From Chloroflexota bacterium (GTDB lineage Bacteria; Chloroflexota; Limnocylindria; P2-11E), in assembly GCA_005883775.1 (NCBI GenBank), contig VBEU01000056.1:1-41468 (forward strand): a DNA stretch of 41,468 nt. Reading direction: 5' to 3'. Numbering within the stretch: position 1 is the stretch's first letter; each line of letters starts with the position of its first letter. The notes under the pieces are model-generated. The model saw nothing but the letters and a program-made list of their open reading frames with translations. It was not told the origin of the DNA and did no database searches. The position numbers were made by a program, and so were the translations under genes. Shown here one piece after another: positions 7,701 to 15,579 of the stretch.

Positions 7701-9292
7701 AGCAGCGCCGTGATGAGGGGGATGAGCACGAGGACCATCCACGCGCCGTACAGGAACTTGGTGTAAGCGACGACGAGAAGCACCGTGCCGGTCACGACGG
7801 TCCCAAATATGTTGATGACCATGGAAACGCGCCAGCCGCGATTGCGCAGGCGCCGCCAACGGCGCACGAGGCCCGACTGCGAGAGTGTGAAGGCGAGGAA
7901 CACACCGATCGTGTAGAGCGGGACGAGGTTGGTCACGCTCCCGCCGAAAGCCGTCAGGATCAGGCCCGCCAGCAGGGCGAGCACGATGATCCCGAAGTTG
8001 AAGGCCAGGCGCGACCCGACGTCCGCAAAATGGCGTGGCATAAAGCGGTCGTTGGCGAGGACCGACGCCAAACGCGGGAACCCGGTGAATCCGGTATTCG
8101 CGGCCAGCAACAGGATGATGGCCGTCGTGACCTGAACGGCGTAGTAGAACGGTGTGCCCGCACCCACGATCGCACGGGTCATCATGCTGTTGACGGTCTC
8201 CTGCTCGTTCAGATCCGGCTGTATGCCGATGGTCGTGGTGAGGTACGTGATCGCGAGGAAGATGGTCGAGAAGATCGTCCCCATGAGTACGAGGGTGATC
8301 ACCGCATTCTTCCTCTCGGGACGGCGGAAGCTGGGGACGCCATTGGCGACGGCCTCGCTTCCGGTGAGGCCGACCGACCCTGACGCGAACGCGCGAAGGA
8401 CCAATAGCAGAGTCAGGGGCGCGGTCCCCTCCGACGGAAAGGGATTCGGTGGTGCGGCCGGAGCGGGCATGTCGCCCGTCGCGATCCGAAAGAGGCCGAA
8501 GCCCACGAGCCCGTACATCGCGATCATGTACGCGTAGGTTGGAGCCGCAAACAGCAATCCAGCTTCGCGCACACCGCGCAGGTTACCGATGACCAGCAGC
8601 GCGATGAGAACCAGACCAGCTACGACGCGGTAGTCGTGCAACTCAGGTACGAAGCTCGAGATCGCGGCAACGCCCGCGGCGGTCGAGACGGCGACGGTCA
8701 ACACGTAGTCGATGAGCAGAGCCGACGCGGCGACAAGACCGGCGATCACGCCGTGGTTCTCGCGGGCGACCAGATAGCTGCCACCGCCGTTGGGATATGC
8801 CCAGATCACCCGGGACTCCGAAAGAATGACGATCGCAAGAACGAAGACGACCGCGATCGCGATGGGCATCGTGAGCGACAGGGCAGCGACTCCGGCGAGG
8901 ACGAGGATGCGCATCGCTTCCTCGGTCGCGTAGGCCGACGACGAGATGTTGTCGGAGGCCAGGATCGGCAAACCGGTAGCGACGCTGACGCGCTCCTCGC
9001 CCTCGGCTTCAGTCTCGAGGCGTTTGCCGATGAGGAACCGTAAGGTCGCATCCCACGCACGCCCGAGCCGGCCGGTGCGTTCCATGGTCTCCTCGGTGGC
9101 GACCCACCGGCCTCCGTGACCGCGAAGCCCACTGCCGGTTGGCCGGACGATCCGGACGTAGCGGTCGCCGACGTGCCGTCCCGGTTTGCTTACCCGCTTT
9201 TCGAGTGAAGGCGACTCCGGTCGGTCATTCACGCTCGGTGGGTCGGGTGGTCGATCCTTGGGAGTGTCGTCCTCGCCTTCGTCGTCGGTCAC
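7676..9292 (-). CDS. KimA-like (APC superfamily) potassium transporter, second copy, frameshifted near its end
   Basis: 538 residues in this frame. The N-terminal extension (GDRYVRIVRP, WVATEE), membrane core (ILASDNISSSAYATEE, YPNGGGSYLV, LLIDYVLTVAVS, NTGFTGFPRL) and length match the intact copy up to the last transmembrane helix (WMVLVLIPLITALLY). There the frame ends in YSCRLRS while the USP-like domain continues in another frame. GTG at 9292 lies 1 bp after the stop of the lipoprotein gene. If the frameshift is real the cell makes a transporter lacking its regulatory domain, which for KimA proteins could mean loss of c-di-AMP control. A sequencing or assembly error is equally possible. 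Confidence 0.78.
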   Translation of the reverse strand: MTDDEGEDDTPKDRPPDPPSVNDRPESPSLEKRVSKPGRHVGDRYVRIVRPTGSGLRGHGGRWVATEETMERTGRLGRAWDATLRFLIGKRLETEAEGEERVSVATGLPILASDNISSSAYATEEAMRILVLAGVAALSLTMPIAIAVVFVLAIVILSESRVIWAYPNGGGSYLVARENHGVIAGLVAASALLIDYVLTVAVSTAAGVAAISSFVPELHDYRVVAGLVLIALLVIGNLRGVREAGLLFAAPTYAYMIAMYGLVGFGLFRIATGDMPAPAAPPNPFPSEGTAPLTLLLVLRAFASGSVGLTGSEAVANGVPSFRRPERKNAVITLVLMGTIFSTIFLAITYLTTTIGIQPDLNEQETVNSMMTRAIVGAGTPFYYAVQVTTAIILLLAANTGFTGFPRLASVLANDRFMPRHFADVGSRLAFNFGIIVLALLAGLILTAFGGSVTNLVPLYTIGVFLAFTLSQSGLVRRWRRLRNRGWRVSMVINIFGTVVTGTVLLVVAYTKFLYGAWMVLVLIPLITALLYSCRLRS

Positions 9293-9293
9293 G

Positions 9294-9764
9294 TCAGGGT
9301 TGGGATTGTGGCACGGGACCGCGGGCCCGCTCTGCCGCCGATTGGTCGAGGAGCACGACCTCGCGGGCGGATGCGGCCGCCCGCCGGTCTATCGAGACAA
9401 GATGCGCGGGTGACGTCAGCACCTGGATGGTGAGTGCATCGGGCGGCGGCACCGTGAACATCGCGCGGACGGTGAGCGTGTTGCCGAAGCGATCTACCCG
9501 CGCAATGCGGATGTCATACCCGCCGGTGCGCTGCGAGCCGGCAAAGGCGGCGAGGTAGAAGCGGGTGGCGTCTGGGGTGGCAAGCCGACCAAGCCCGGTG
9601 AGTCCGAGATCGCTCGCGGCGACGACGCGGGGCCCGCCCTCGTACCCCGACTGCTGCGTAGCGCCGTGATCGGTGAACGGAATGTTCTGAGCGTCGGTCA
9701 CGTCTGCCCCCGGTCCACCGCACCCGATCGTGGCGACAAGCAGGAGCTCACAGGCCGAACGCAA
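9294..9764 (-). CDS. Lipoprotein with PrcB C-terminal-like domain
   Basis: 156 residues. A short signal sequence runs to a candidate lipobox cysteine at residue 15 (VATIGC; Thr at -3 is unusual). The region AAFAGSQRTGGYDIRIARV followed by a hydrophobic PPPDALTIQVLTSPAHLVSI strand resembles the PrcB_C domain (hallmark RTGGY), found in secreted proteins and first described in the Treponema dentilisin protease complex. No catalytic residues are expected. Overlaps the phosphoesterase gene by 17 bp and precedes the second KimA-like gene by 1 bp, so it sits inside the operon. Export is likely; function unknown. Confidence 0.6.
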   Translation of the reverse strand: MRSACELLLVATIGCGGPGADVTDAQNIPFTDHGATQQSGYEGGPRVVAASDLGLTGLGRLATPDATRFYLAAFAGSQRTGGYDIRIARVDRFGNTLTVRAMFTVPPPDALTIQVLTSPAHLVSIDRRAAASAREVVLLDQSAAERARGPVPQSQP

Positions 9765-10464
9765 GGCGATCCGCGAAGATCGAGGGAAGGCCTCGTTCCC
9801 GGATCCGGCGCTGCGTCTCGTCCAACCGATACGGTGAACGATGGAAGGTCACCGTGCCCGGCGCAAGGTCCAAGACCGCGTACGCGGCACGCGGATCTCC
9901 ATCGCGTGGCTGACCCACGCTGCCAGGGTTCACAAACGCGCGGGGGGCGAGCGCGTAGGGAGTGTCGTACCTCACGCGGCCGGGCTGTCCCTTGGCGTCG
10001 CCCCGGAAGAGCGAGGGGACGTGGGTATGGCCGGCGCAGCAGTGCGATGTGCTCGCAAGCCCGAGCGAAGCGGCCGCGCTCCTTGGATTCGTGACGTACT
10101 CCCACAGCGGATCGCGGAGGCTTCCGTGGCACAACGTCACGTCGCTCGTCTCGAGCGTGCGCGGAAGAGCCGCCAGCATGTCGCGCTCGGCCGAGGAGAG
10201 CCAGCTCTGATGCATCTTCGCGGCGACAGCTGCCGGCGGATTGAAGAAGTCGAGATCCTCGCCCCTGGCGACCGCTCGGTCGTGATTGCCCGCGACGATC
10301 GTGGCCTTCCGCTCGACGAGCAGCGCGAGGACGTCGGAGGGGTCAGGGCCGTAGCCGACCGTGTCGCCGCAGACCCAAAGAGCGTCGACCGGTCCCATCT
10401 GCGCGAGCACGGCCTCGAGCGCGACGAGGTTGGCGTGCACGTCGCTGATGAGGCCGACCTTCAC
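9748..10464 (-). CDS. Calcineurin-like metallophosphoesterase (YfcE/MJ0936-like)
   Basis: 238 residues with the metal-binding motifs in order: ISDVHAN (Asp8, His10), CGDTVGYGPDP, AGNHDRAV, CHGSLRDPLWEY and GHTHVPSLF. This pattern and the short length fit cytosolic phosphodiesterases of the YfcE type, which use two metal ions (often Mn) on an unknown physiological substrate. ATG at 10464 overlaps the hisA-like stop (ATGA). The C-terminus (RRIRERGLPSIFADRL) is common in this group. It shares an operon with potassium-transport proteins regulated by cyclic dinucleotides in other bacteria, but these motifs are not those of c-di-AMP phosphodiesterases. Confidence 0.85.
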   Translation of the reverse strand: MKVGLISDVHANLVALEAVLAQMGPVDALWVCGDTVGYGPDPSDVLALLVERKATIVAGNHDRAVARGEDLDFFNPPAAVAAKMHQSWLSSAERDMLAALPRTLETSDVTLCHGSLRDPLWEYVTNPRSAAASLGLASTSHCCAGHTHVPSLFRGDAKGQPGRVRYDTPYALAPRAFVNPGSVGQPRDGDPRAAYAVLDLAPGTVTFHRSPYRLDETQRRIRERGLPSIFADRLAFGL

Positions 10465-11165
10465 GCCTTCGACGCCTGCTGCGCAGCGCGGATCGTGAAC
10501 CGCTTCTCAGCGAGGGCGCGACCGATCACGACCGATGAGACGCCACGCGATGCGAGCGCGCGAATGTCGTCGAGGTCGCGGACGCCGCCACCGGCATGCA
10601 GCGCAACGCGGTCGCGGACCACCCCTCGCACCGCATCGACCAAGGCGAGAGGTGGGCCCGCGAGCCGACCTTCCGCCGTCAGATCGATGAGATACAGGCC
10701 GCGCACGCCGGCGAGCAGTGCGGCGCGCGCCGCCGCGAGCGCGCCCCGTCCGGTCGCGACCGCGACCAGACCCGGATCACCGCCGCGTGGTGCGAGGAAT
10801 CCGGCGCGCGCCTCGATCTCGACGATGCCGCGATCGCCGAGCGCGGCGATCTCTCTCAGGAGCTCGTCGTCGCCGAACACGGCGCTCGAGAAGAGCACTC
10901 CCGCGAATCCGCGATCGATCGCCCGGCGCGCCTCGCCCACCCGCGAGATGCCGCCCGCCAGACGGCAGGGCACACCCGCGGTGCGCGCGATCCCCGCGAG
11001 GAGCTCGAGATTTGTCGACTCCCCGGTCTCCGCGCGATCCAGGTCGACGAAGTGCAGCTCCTCGGCACCCTCGACGACCAGATCCCGCGCTCGCGCGACA
11101 ACGGTCTGTCCCAAACCGTCGGAGAGTCGCGCGGCGCGGACGTCGAGTGACGGCACGATCACCAT
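10461..11165 (-). CDS. HisA/HisF-family (beta/alpha)8 protein, divergent HisA
   Basis: 234 residues. The N-terminus VPSLDVRAARLSDG corresponds to HisA IPAIDL with the catalytic Asp8 kept, and the C-terminal phosphate site (ALHAGGGVRDLDDI, VVIGRALAEKRF) is clear. HisA isomerises ProFAR in histidine synthesis. Several usual residues differ: the second catalytic Asp (127-129 in characterised HisA) aligns with Glu118 (VEIEAR), GGGVR is AGGIS, and the TDISRDGT segment reads IDLTAEGR. ATG 11165 overlaps rsmG by 7 bp; upstream codons in frame run through rsmG and are not part of the protein. No other histidine gene is nearby. HisA is the best name, but a shifted substrate is possible. Confidence 0.7.
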   Translation of the reverse strand: MVIVPSLDVRAARLSDGLGQTVVARARDLVVEGAEELHFVDLDRAETGESTNLELLAGIARTAGVPCRLAGGISRVGEARRAIDRGFAGVLFSSAVFGDDELLREIAALGDRGIVEIEARAGFLAPRGGDPGLVAVATGRGALAAARAALLAGVRGLYLIDLTAEGRLAGPPLALVDAVRGVVRDRVALHAGGGVRDLDDIRALASRGVSSVVIGRALAEKRFTIRAAQQASKA

Positions 11166-11800
11166 GGGTGGCGCTTGGCTTCGGCCGGGGAGCGGGGGTA
11201 GCGCGACGGCGTGGCGCGCAGCTTCCGAATGACGACGAGCGATCGGCCCGGCAGCACCGCGCCGAGCCCGAGCTCCGCGGTCGGCGTGATCTTCACGATC
11301 TCGCCGCCGACGGCCGCACATGCTTTTTTCGCGCCGGCGAGCTCCGCGTCGAGCCTGCCTTTCCACGCGATCGCGTCGCCACCGATCCGAAGGAAAGGGA
11401 GGAGGTACTCGACGATCGCGCCGAGCGTACCGACAGCCCGCGCCGTCCCGACGTCGTAACGTTCGCGCCGCGCGTGCGCGAGCGCTTCCGCGCGTTCGTT
11501 CCTCACCTCGACACTGTCGAGCGCGAGTGTGCTCGTGACCTCTTCGAGAAAGCGGGCCTTCTTGCCCATCGACTCGACGAGCGTGAGGCTGGTTCCGGGG
11601 AACACCAGACGCAGGGCGATACCTGGGAATCCGGCACCGCTACCGATGTCGATGATCCGCTCGCGGCCGCTCCATTTGCGCACTCCGACGGCGGTGAACG
11701 AGTCCAGGAAATGTTTGGTCGCAATGTCGGCCGGCGTTGTGATCGCAGTGAGGTTCGTCGTCGTATTGCGTTCGATGAGGAGATCCTCGCTGGACGGCAC
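11159..11800 (-). CDS. rsmG: 16S rRNA (guanine527-N7)-methyltransferase RsmG
   Basis: 213 residues. NLTAI and KHFLDSF near the N-terminus, the SAM-binding motif IIDIGSGAGFPGIALRL at about 49-65 and TLVESMGKKARFLEEV are diagnostic of RsmG, which methylates N7 of G527 in 16S rRNA and influences streptomycin response. The N-terminus is about 20 residues shorter than in E. coli RsmG (16 residues precede NLTA instead of about 38), so the usual first helix is missing. GTG at 11800 is supported by a TANNNT hexamer 7 nt upstream. First gene of the minus-strand operon and only 18 bp from the divergent cupredoxin start. Confidence 0.9.
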   Translation of the reverse strand: MPSSEDLLIERNTTTNLTAITTPADIATKHFLDSFTAVGVRKWSGRERIIDIGSGAGFPGIALRLVFPGTSLTLVESMGKKARFLEEVTSTLALDSVEVRNERAEALAHARRERYDVGTARAVGTLGAIVEYLLPFLRIGGDAIAWKGRLDAELAGAKKACAAVGGEIVKITPTAELGLGAVLPGRSLVVIRKLRATPSRYPRSPAEAKRHPW

Positions 11801-11806
11801 GGGCCG

Positions 11807-11813
11807 TAAAGTA
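11807..11813. promoter_or_regulatory. Symmetric, bidirectional leaderless promoter between rsmG and the cupredoxin gene
   Basis: The 7-bp TAAAGTA reads TAAAGT on the plus strand (11807-11812) and TACTTT on the minus strand (11813-11808). Both fit TANNNT. Plus: 6 nt, then GTG at 11819. Minus: 7 nt, then GTG at 11800. There are 18 bp between the two start codons, which excludes two separate promoters with leaders. One shared -10 element serving both strands is the simplest reading. Confidence 0.5.
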
Positions 11814-11818
11814 TGGCC

Positions 11819-12463
11819 GTGAGGCGCGCCGTGGTCGTCTGGGCCGCGGCCGTTGTGATCTCGTGCGGATTGCTCGCCCTGCCGCTGATCGCGCTTGCCG
11901 CCACGAGCTCGGTGAACATCCAGGGCTCAGCGTTCGTCCCTCCGACGACCACGGTGCGCGTCGGCGACACGGTGTCGTGGACCAACCGCGACGCGTTCAG
12001 CCACACGTCCACATCGGACACGGGGGCCTGGAACTCCGACGTGATCAGAGCCGGGAGCTCGTTCTCGTTCACGTTCAGGGCCGCGGGGACGTTCGCATAT
12101 CACTGCGCGATCCATGCATTCATGCACGGCACGATCGAGGTCCAGGCGGTGACCACGCCACAGCCGACCGCACCACCCACGGCGCCGCCAACCCCCGTAC
12201 GCACCGCGCCGCCGACGATCGCGCCCACGGCCCCGCCGACGCCCGCGCCGACCGAAGCTCCGACTCCGCAGCCGACGAGCGCGACGCCGTCACCGGCTGC
12301 CACGTCTTCCGAGACCGCATCTCCATCGCCGAGCGCGGCCGCCGCGCAGCTCACGCCCGCTCCGAACGCGAGCGGTGGAGTCGCACCACTCCTCATCGGC
12401 GCCGCCGCGCTCGCCGTTGTCGTTCTCGGCGCGATCGCGCTCTTCCTCGCGCGGCGCTCCTAG
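11819..12463 (+). CDS. Membrane-anchored amicyanin/plastocyanin-like blue copper protein
   Basis: 214 residues from GTG 11819 (ATG 11813 would add two, but overlaps the spacing expected after the -10). A signal peptide covers about 1-29 and ends ALAAT. The cupredoxin domain (30-105) has the type-1 copper ligands His (AFSHTST) and Cys-x2-His-x2-Met (HCAIHAFM), the amicyanin arrangement. A Pro/Thr-rich linker of about 50 residues (PTAPPT-like units) and a C-terminal transmembrane helix followed by ARRS anchor the domain outside the membrane. Likely a one-electron carrier at the cell surface. No redox partner is encoded nearby, so the donor and acceptor are unknown. Confidence 0.85.
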   Translation: MRRAVVVWAAAVVISCGLLALPLIALAATSSVNIQGSAFVPPTTTVRVGDTVSWTNRDAFSHTSTSDTGAWNSDVIRAGSSFSFTFRAAGTFAYHCAIHAFMHGTIEVQAVTTPQPTAPPTAPPTPVRTAPPTIAPTAPPTPAPTEAPTPQPTSATPSPAATSSETASPSPSAAAAQLTPAPNASGGVAPLLIGAAALAVVVLGAIALFLARRS

Positions 12464-12509
12464 CGCGACCGCTCGAAAGAGCGTCTGCCCCGCTCGCCCG
12501 ATGACCTGC

Positions 12510-12523
12510 GACAATTGGTCCTG
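12510..12523 (+). promoter_or_regulatory. Putative leaderless promoter (-10) of hpt
   Basis: GACAAT (12510-12515) with TGC directly before it, which resembles an extended -10, lies 8 nt before the ATG at 12524. There is no Shine-Dalgarno. The hexamer and spacing repeat those at 1421-1435. Confidence 0.4.
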
Positions 12524-13093
12524 ATGACCGTCGTGGCGCGCACTGGGCAGAGCGACGACGTGGCCGAGATCCTCGTCACCGCCGAGCAGATCGCCGCGAA
12601 GGTCCGGGAGCTCGGCGCCCGCATCGCGACGGATTACCAGAGCAAGGACCTCGTGCTCGTCTCCATCCTCAAAGGTGCGCTCCCGTTCCTCGCCGACCTC
12701 ATGCGCGCGACGCCGATACCGCTCTCGCTCGACTTCCTCGAGGTGTCGTCGTACGGCGCGGGCACTGAATCGACCGGAGCGGTCCGGATCCTGAAGGACC
12801 TCGCGAACCCCATCGAGGGCAGGCACGTGCTGGTCGTCGAGGACATCCTCGACACGGGCCACACGCTCTCCTACGTCTTCGATCACCTTCGAGCGCAGCG
12901 GCCCGAGTCGGTCCGCCTCTGCGTGCTCCTCGACAAGCCCGCACGCCGCGTGATCCCGATCGAGATCGACTACCGCGGCTTCGAGATCGCCGACAAGTTC
13001 GTCGTCGGCTACGGGCTTGACTACGCCGAGCACTATCGGAACCTGCCGTTCGTCGGTGTGCTCAAGCCGGAGGTGTACGCGAGGAGATCGTGA
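12524..13093 (+). CDS. hpt: Hypoxanthine phosphoribosyltransferase
   Basis: 189 residues. It converts hypoxanthine (and guanine) plus PRPP to the nucleotide in purine salvage, in the cytosol. Signatures: SILKGALPFLADL (PPi loop), LEVSSYG, the PRPP-binding loop VLVVEDILDTGHTL near residue 105, LLDKPARR and FVVGYGLDYAEHYRNLP near the end, which carries the base-binding Asp. Full length compared with characterised Hpt. I chose ATG 12524 over TTG 12515 because of the -10-like hexamer 8 nt upstream. The stop overlaps the start of the SpoIID gene. Confidence 0.93.
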   Translation: MTVVARTGQSDDVAEILVTAEQIAAKVRELGARIATDYQSKDLVLVSILKGALPFLADLMRATPIPLSLDFLEVSSYGAGTESTGAVRILKDLANPIEGRHVLVVEDILDTGHTLSYVFDHLRAQRPESVRLCVLLDKPARRVIPIEIDYRGFEIADKFVVGYGLDYAEHYRNLPFVGVLKPEVYARRS

Positions 13094-15579
13094 TGATCTG
13101 GCTCGCGCGGATCGTCATCGTCGCGCTGCTCTTTGCCGCGATACCGCAACGCGCCGCCGCGAGCTCGCCACTCGCCCCGCTGCCGGCAACGATACGTGTG
13201 AACATTTCCCTTCTCGGTACGAGCTACGCGAAGATCGGCTCCACGGGATCGTTGAGTGTCACGCGAGACGACGGCGCGGTGCTCTACCAGGGCCCGAAAT
13301 ACACGATCGCGCGGCGCGGTGTGCGCCGGCTTGCCGATCCGACCCAGACCGCGGTCAGCGTCCGCGACCCCGACGAGCGGCGCAGCCTTGCGCAGCAGTT
13401 CCGCCAGGCGCGCCTCCGCGCGCAGGTCGAGGACATTCCGATCGTGACCATCCCGTTCGAGTTCGCGATCGAGGGCGATGGCTCGGACCCACTCGCGGCG
13501 CCGCTTTTCTCGGCGCCACAGATCACGCCACTCCACTACATAGCGAGCGGCGGGCTTCTCACGTTCAACGGGCGCGCGTATCGCGGCACGCTGGACCTCA
13601 CTCGCGATGACGACGGTGACATGATCGTGGTGAACCAGGTCGACACGGCCGCGTACCTGGCGTCGGTCGTCGGGTCCGAGGAGCCCACGACCTGGATGCC
13701 GGAGGCGCTCGCGGCGCAGGCCATCGCGGCGCGCACATACCTCTCGACCCACCTGGCGCGCCACGACAACTACGACCTCGAAGGCGACACGCGCGACCAG
13801 GAGTACGACGGCCTCGCCGGCGAGTCGACCTCGACGGTCAGGGCCGTCGACCGGACCGCGGGCATGATCGCCACGTACGGCGGCCGCCCGATCGAGGCGC
13901 TCTATTCCGCGAACGCGGGCGGCATCACCGAAGATAGCGAGAACGTCTACGCGAACGCGCTGCCGTATCTCCGCTCGGTCCCGTCGCCGGCCGACGACAT
14001 CGCGAAGGCCTCATCGTGGGGTCACACGAGCTGGGAGTGGACGACGGAGTTCACGGCGCCGCAGCTCCGCAGCTACATCGGCGCGCGCGGCATCGACGTT
14101 GGGGACCCGCAACGGATCGACATCACGGGAGTGACCGCGACCGGACGCGTGACCTCAGCGAAGGTCATCGGGTCGACGGGAACGCGCGACATCGGCAAGG
14201 ATCGGGCGCGGTATTATTTCGGCCTCCGCAGCACGCTCTTCACCGTCGCGACGCGTCCCGAAGAGACCGAGTACGTCGAGGCCGCGAACGCCGATCGCGT
14301 ACGTCAGCTCGACCTTCTCGGCGCGTCCATCGAGCGGACGTTCACGGTAAGCGTCAAGGATCCCGACCGCACGATCCACACGCTCCGCGTCCTCGGGTGG
14401 CAATACCGCCTTCCGGCTCGTTTCGTGTTCACCGGCAAGGGATACGGACATGGTGTTGGAATGTCGCAGTGGGGCGCTCAGGGAATGGCACTCGGCGGCA
14501 AGTCGGCGGAGGAGATCCTGAAGCACTACTACCCCGCGGGCGCGCTCCTGGCGGTCGCGGCCTGGGCCATCGCGTTCCTGACCTGGTCCAGCGAGCCCGC
14601 CGGATATGACTTCGTCGCGCTGTATTCGGCCGCACGACTCGTCGCGACGGGCGCGGCTTCGTCGGTGACCGACGCCGACGCGCTGCTCGCGATGGAGCAC
14701 GCGACCCTGCCCCAGCGCACGGTCCTGCTCAACGACCCCAACCCCCCGGCACTCGCGCTGCTCATGGCGCCGCTCGGTGCCCTGCCCCTCGTGCCCGCCT
14801 ACGCGATCTGGGCGGCGCTCGGCGCGGCGGCCCTGGCGACGGCGGCATATCTGCTCGGCCGGCTCGCAGATCCGCGGCAGCGCACGCGCCTTCTCCCGTT
14901 CGCCATCCTCGCCCCGCCTTCACTCATCGCGCTCGCCGAAGGACAGACGACGCCGTTCGTGCTGCTCGCGGTCGCGGCGTCGCTCCGGACGCCGCCGCTC
15001 TGGTCGGGAGCGCTCCTCGGTCTTGCCGCATTCCGCCCGCAGCTTCTACCGCTCTTCGCGCTGGTCGCGCTGACCGAGCGTCGTCGCGCGATCGGGCTCC
15101 TCGCGATGACCGTCGGCGTCGCCCTCGTGTCGCTCGCAACCGTCGGCTTCGAGGGAATGGCGCGCTACCCCGATCTGCTCACGCGGATCGCCACCGAGCT
15201 CCGCCCGGGCGAGCTGGGCCTCGCTGCGCTCGTGCGCCGAGTCGCAGGAGGCGAGGACCTGGTCTTGAACACCGCGCTCGCCGCTGTGATCTACGCGCTC
15301 GGCGCGATCGTCGTGCTCGCGCGCTCGCGGATGTTCACGACGCGCGCTGTCGATGCGTCGACCTGGTCGATCCTCGCGGCGCCGCACGCGCTCCTGCACG
15401 ACGGCGTCATGGCATATCCCGCAGTGGCGCGAGCCGCGACAACGACAGGCACGACCCTTCTCTGGGTCGGCTCGGGCATCGCCGTCGCGTTGATCCAACA
15501 GGCGGGAATTCCGGTCGCGCCGCTGTGGCTGCTCGCTTTGTGGCTCTCAGCCGCGAATGTGGCGGATACCGTCGATTAG
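13093..15579 (+). CDS. SpoIID-domain protein fused to a GT87/DUF2029-like membrane protein
   Basis: 828 residues. ATG 13093 has GAGGAG 6 nt upstream and overlaps the hpt stop. After a signal sequence (about 1-25), residues 150-475 form a SpoIID/LytB domain: EEPTTWMPEALAAQAIAARTY with the catalytic-type Glu, then YGHGVGMSQWGAQGMAL and ILKHYYPAG at the end. SpoIID enzymes are lytic transglycosylases acting on peptidoglycan strands lacking stem peptides. From about residue 487 hydrophobic helices begin without a gap; YDFVALYSAARLVATG and NDPNPPALALLMAP are typical of polyprenol-phosphate-mannose-dependent GT87 proteins, with about nine helices to the end. The SpoIID stop and the start of the GT87 part are missing, so this may be a deletion fusion rather than a natural bifunctional enzyme. 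Confidence 0.75.
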   Translation: MIWLARIVIVALLFAAIPQRAAASSPLAPLPATIRVNISLLGTSYAKIGSTGSLSVTRDDGAVLYQGPKYTIARRGVRRLADPTQTAVSVRDPDERRSLAQQFRQARLRAQVEDIPIVTIPFEFAIEGDGSDPLAAPLFSAPQITPLHYIASGGLLTFNGRAYRGTLDLTRDDDGDMIVVNQVDTAAYLASVVGSEEPTTWMPEALAAQAIAARTYLSTHLARHDNYDLEGDTRDQEYDGLAGESTSTVRAVDRTAGMIATYGGRPIEALYSANAGGITEDSENVYANALPYLRSVPSPADDIAKASSWGHTSWEWTTEFTAPQLRSYIGARGIDVGDPQRIDITGVTATGRVTSAKVIGSTGTRDIGKDRARYYFGLRSTLFTVATRPEETEYVEAANADRVRQLDLLGASIERTFTVSVKDPDRTIHTLRVLGWQYRLPARFVFTGKGYGHGVGMSQWGAQGMALGGKSAEEILKHYYPAGALLAVAAWAIAFLTWSSEPAGYDFVALYSAARLVATGAASSVTDADALLAMEHATLPQRTVLLNDPNPPALALLMAPLGALPLVPAYAIWAALGAAALATAAYLLGRLADPRQRTRLLPFAILAPPSLIALAEGQTTPFVLLAVAASLRTPPLWSGALLGLAAFRPQLLPLFALVALTERRRAIGLLAMTVGVALVSLATVGFEGMARYPDLLTRIATELRPGELGLAALVRRVAGGEDLVLNTALAAVIYALGAIVVLARSRMFTTRAVDASTWSILAAPHALLHDGVMAYPAVARAATTTGTTLLWVGSGIAVALIQQAGIPVAPLWLLALWLSAANVADTVD

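Noticed and set aside
11503..12072. Open frame on the minus strand covering rsmG and the cupredoxin start
   Set aside because: Out of frame with rsmG, and the part over the cupredoxin signal peptide has no domain; it would also remove the divergent promoter arrangement.
12160..12300. DNA tandem repeat (CCGCCGACG-like units)
   Set aside because: It encodes the Pro/Thr linker of the cupredoxin; units vary in length and sequence, so it is a protein linker rather than a repeat array.
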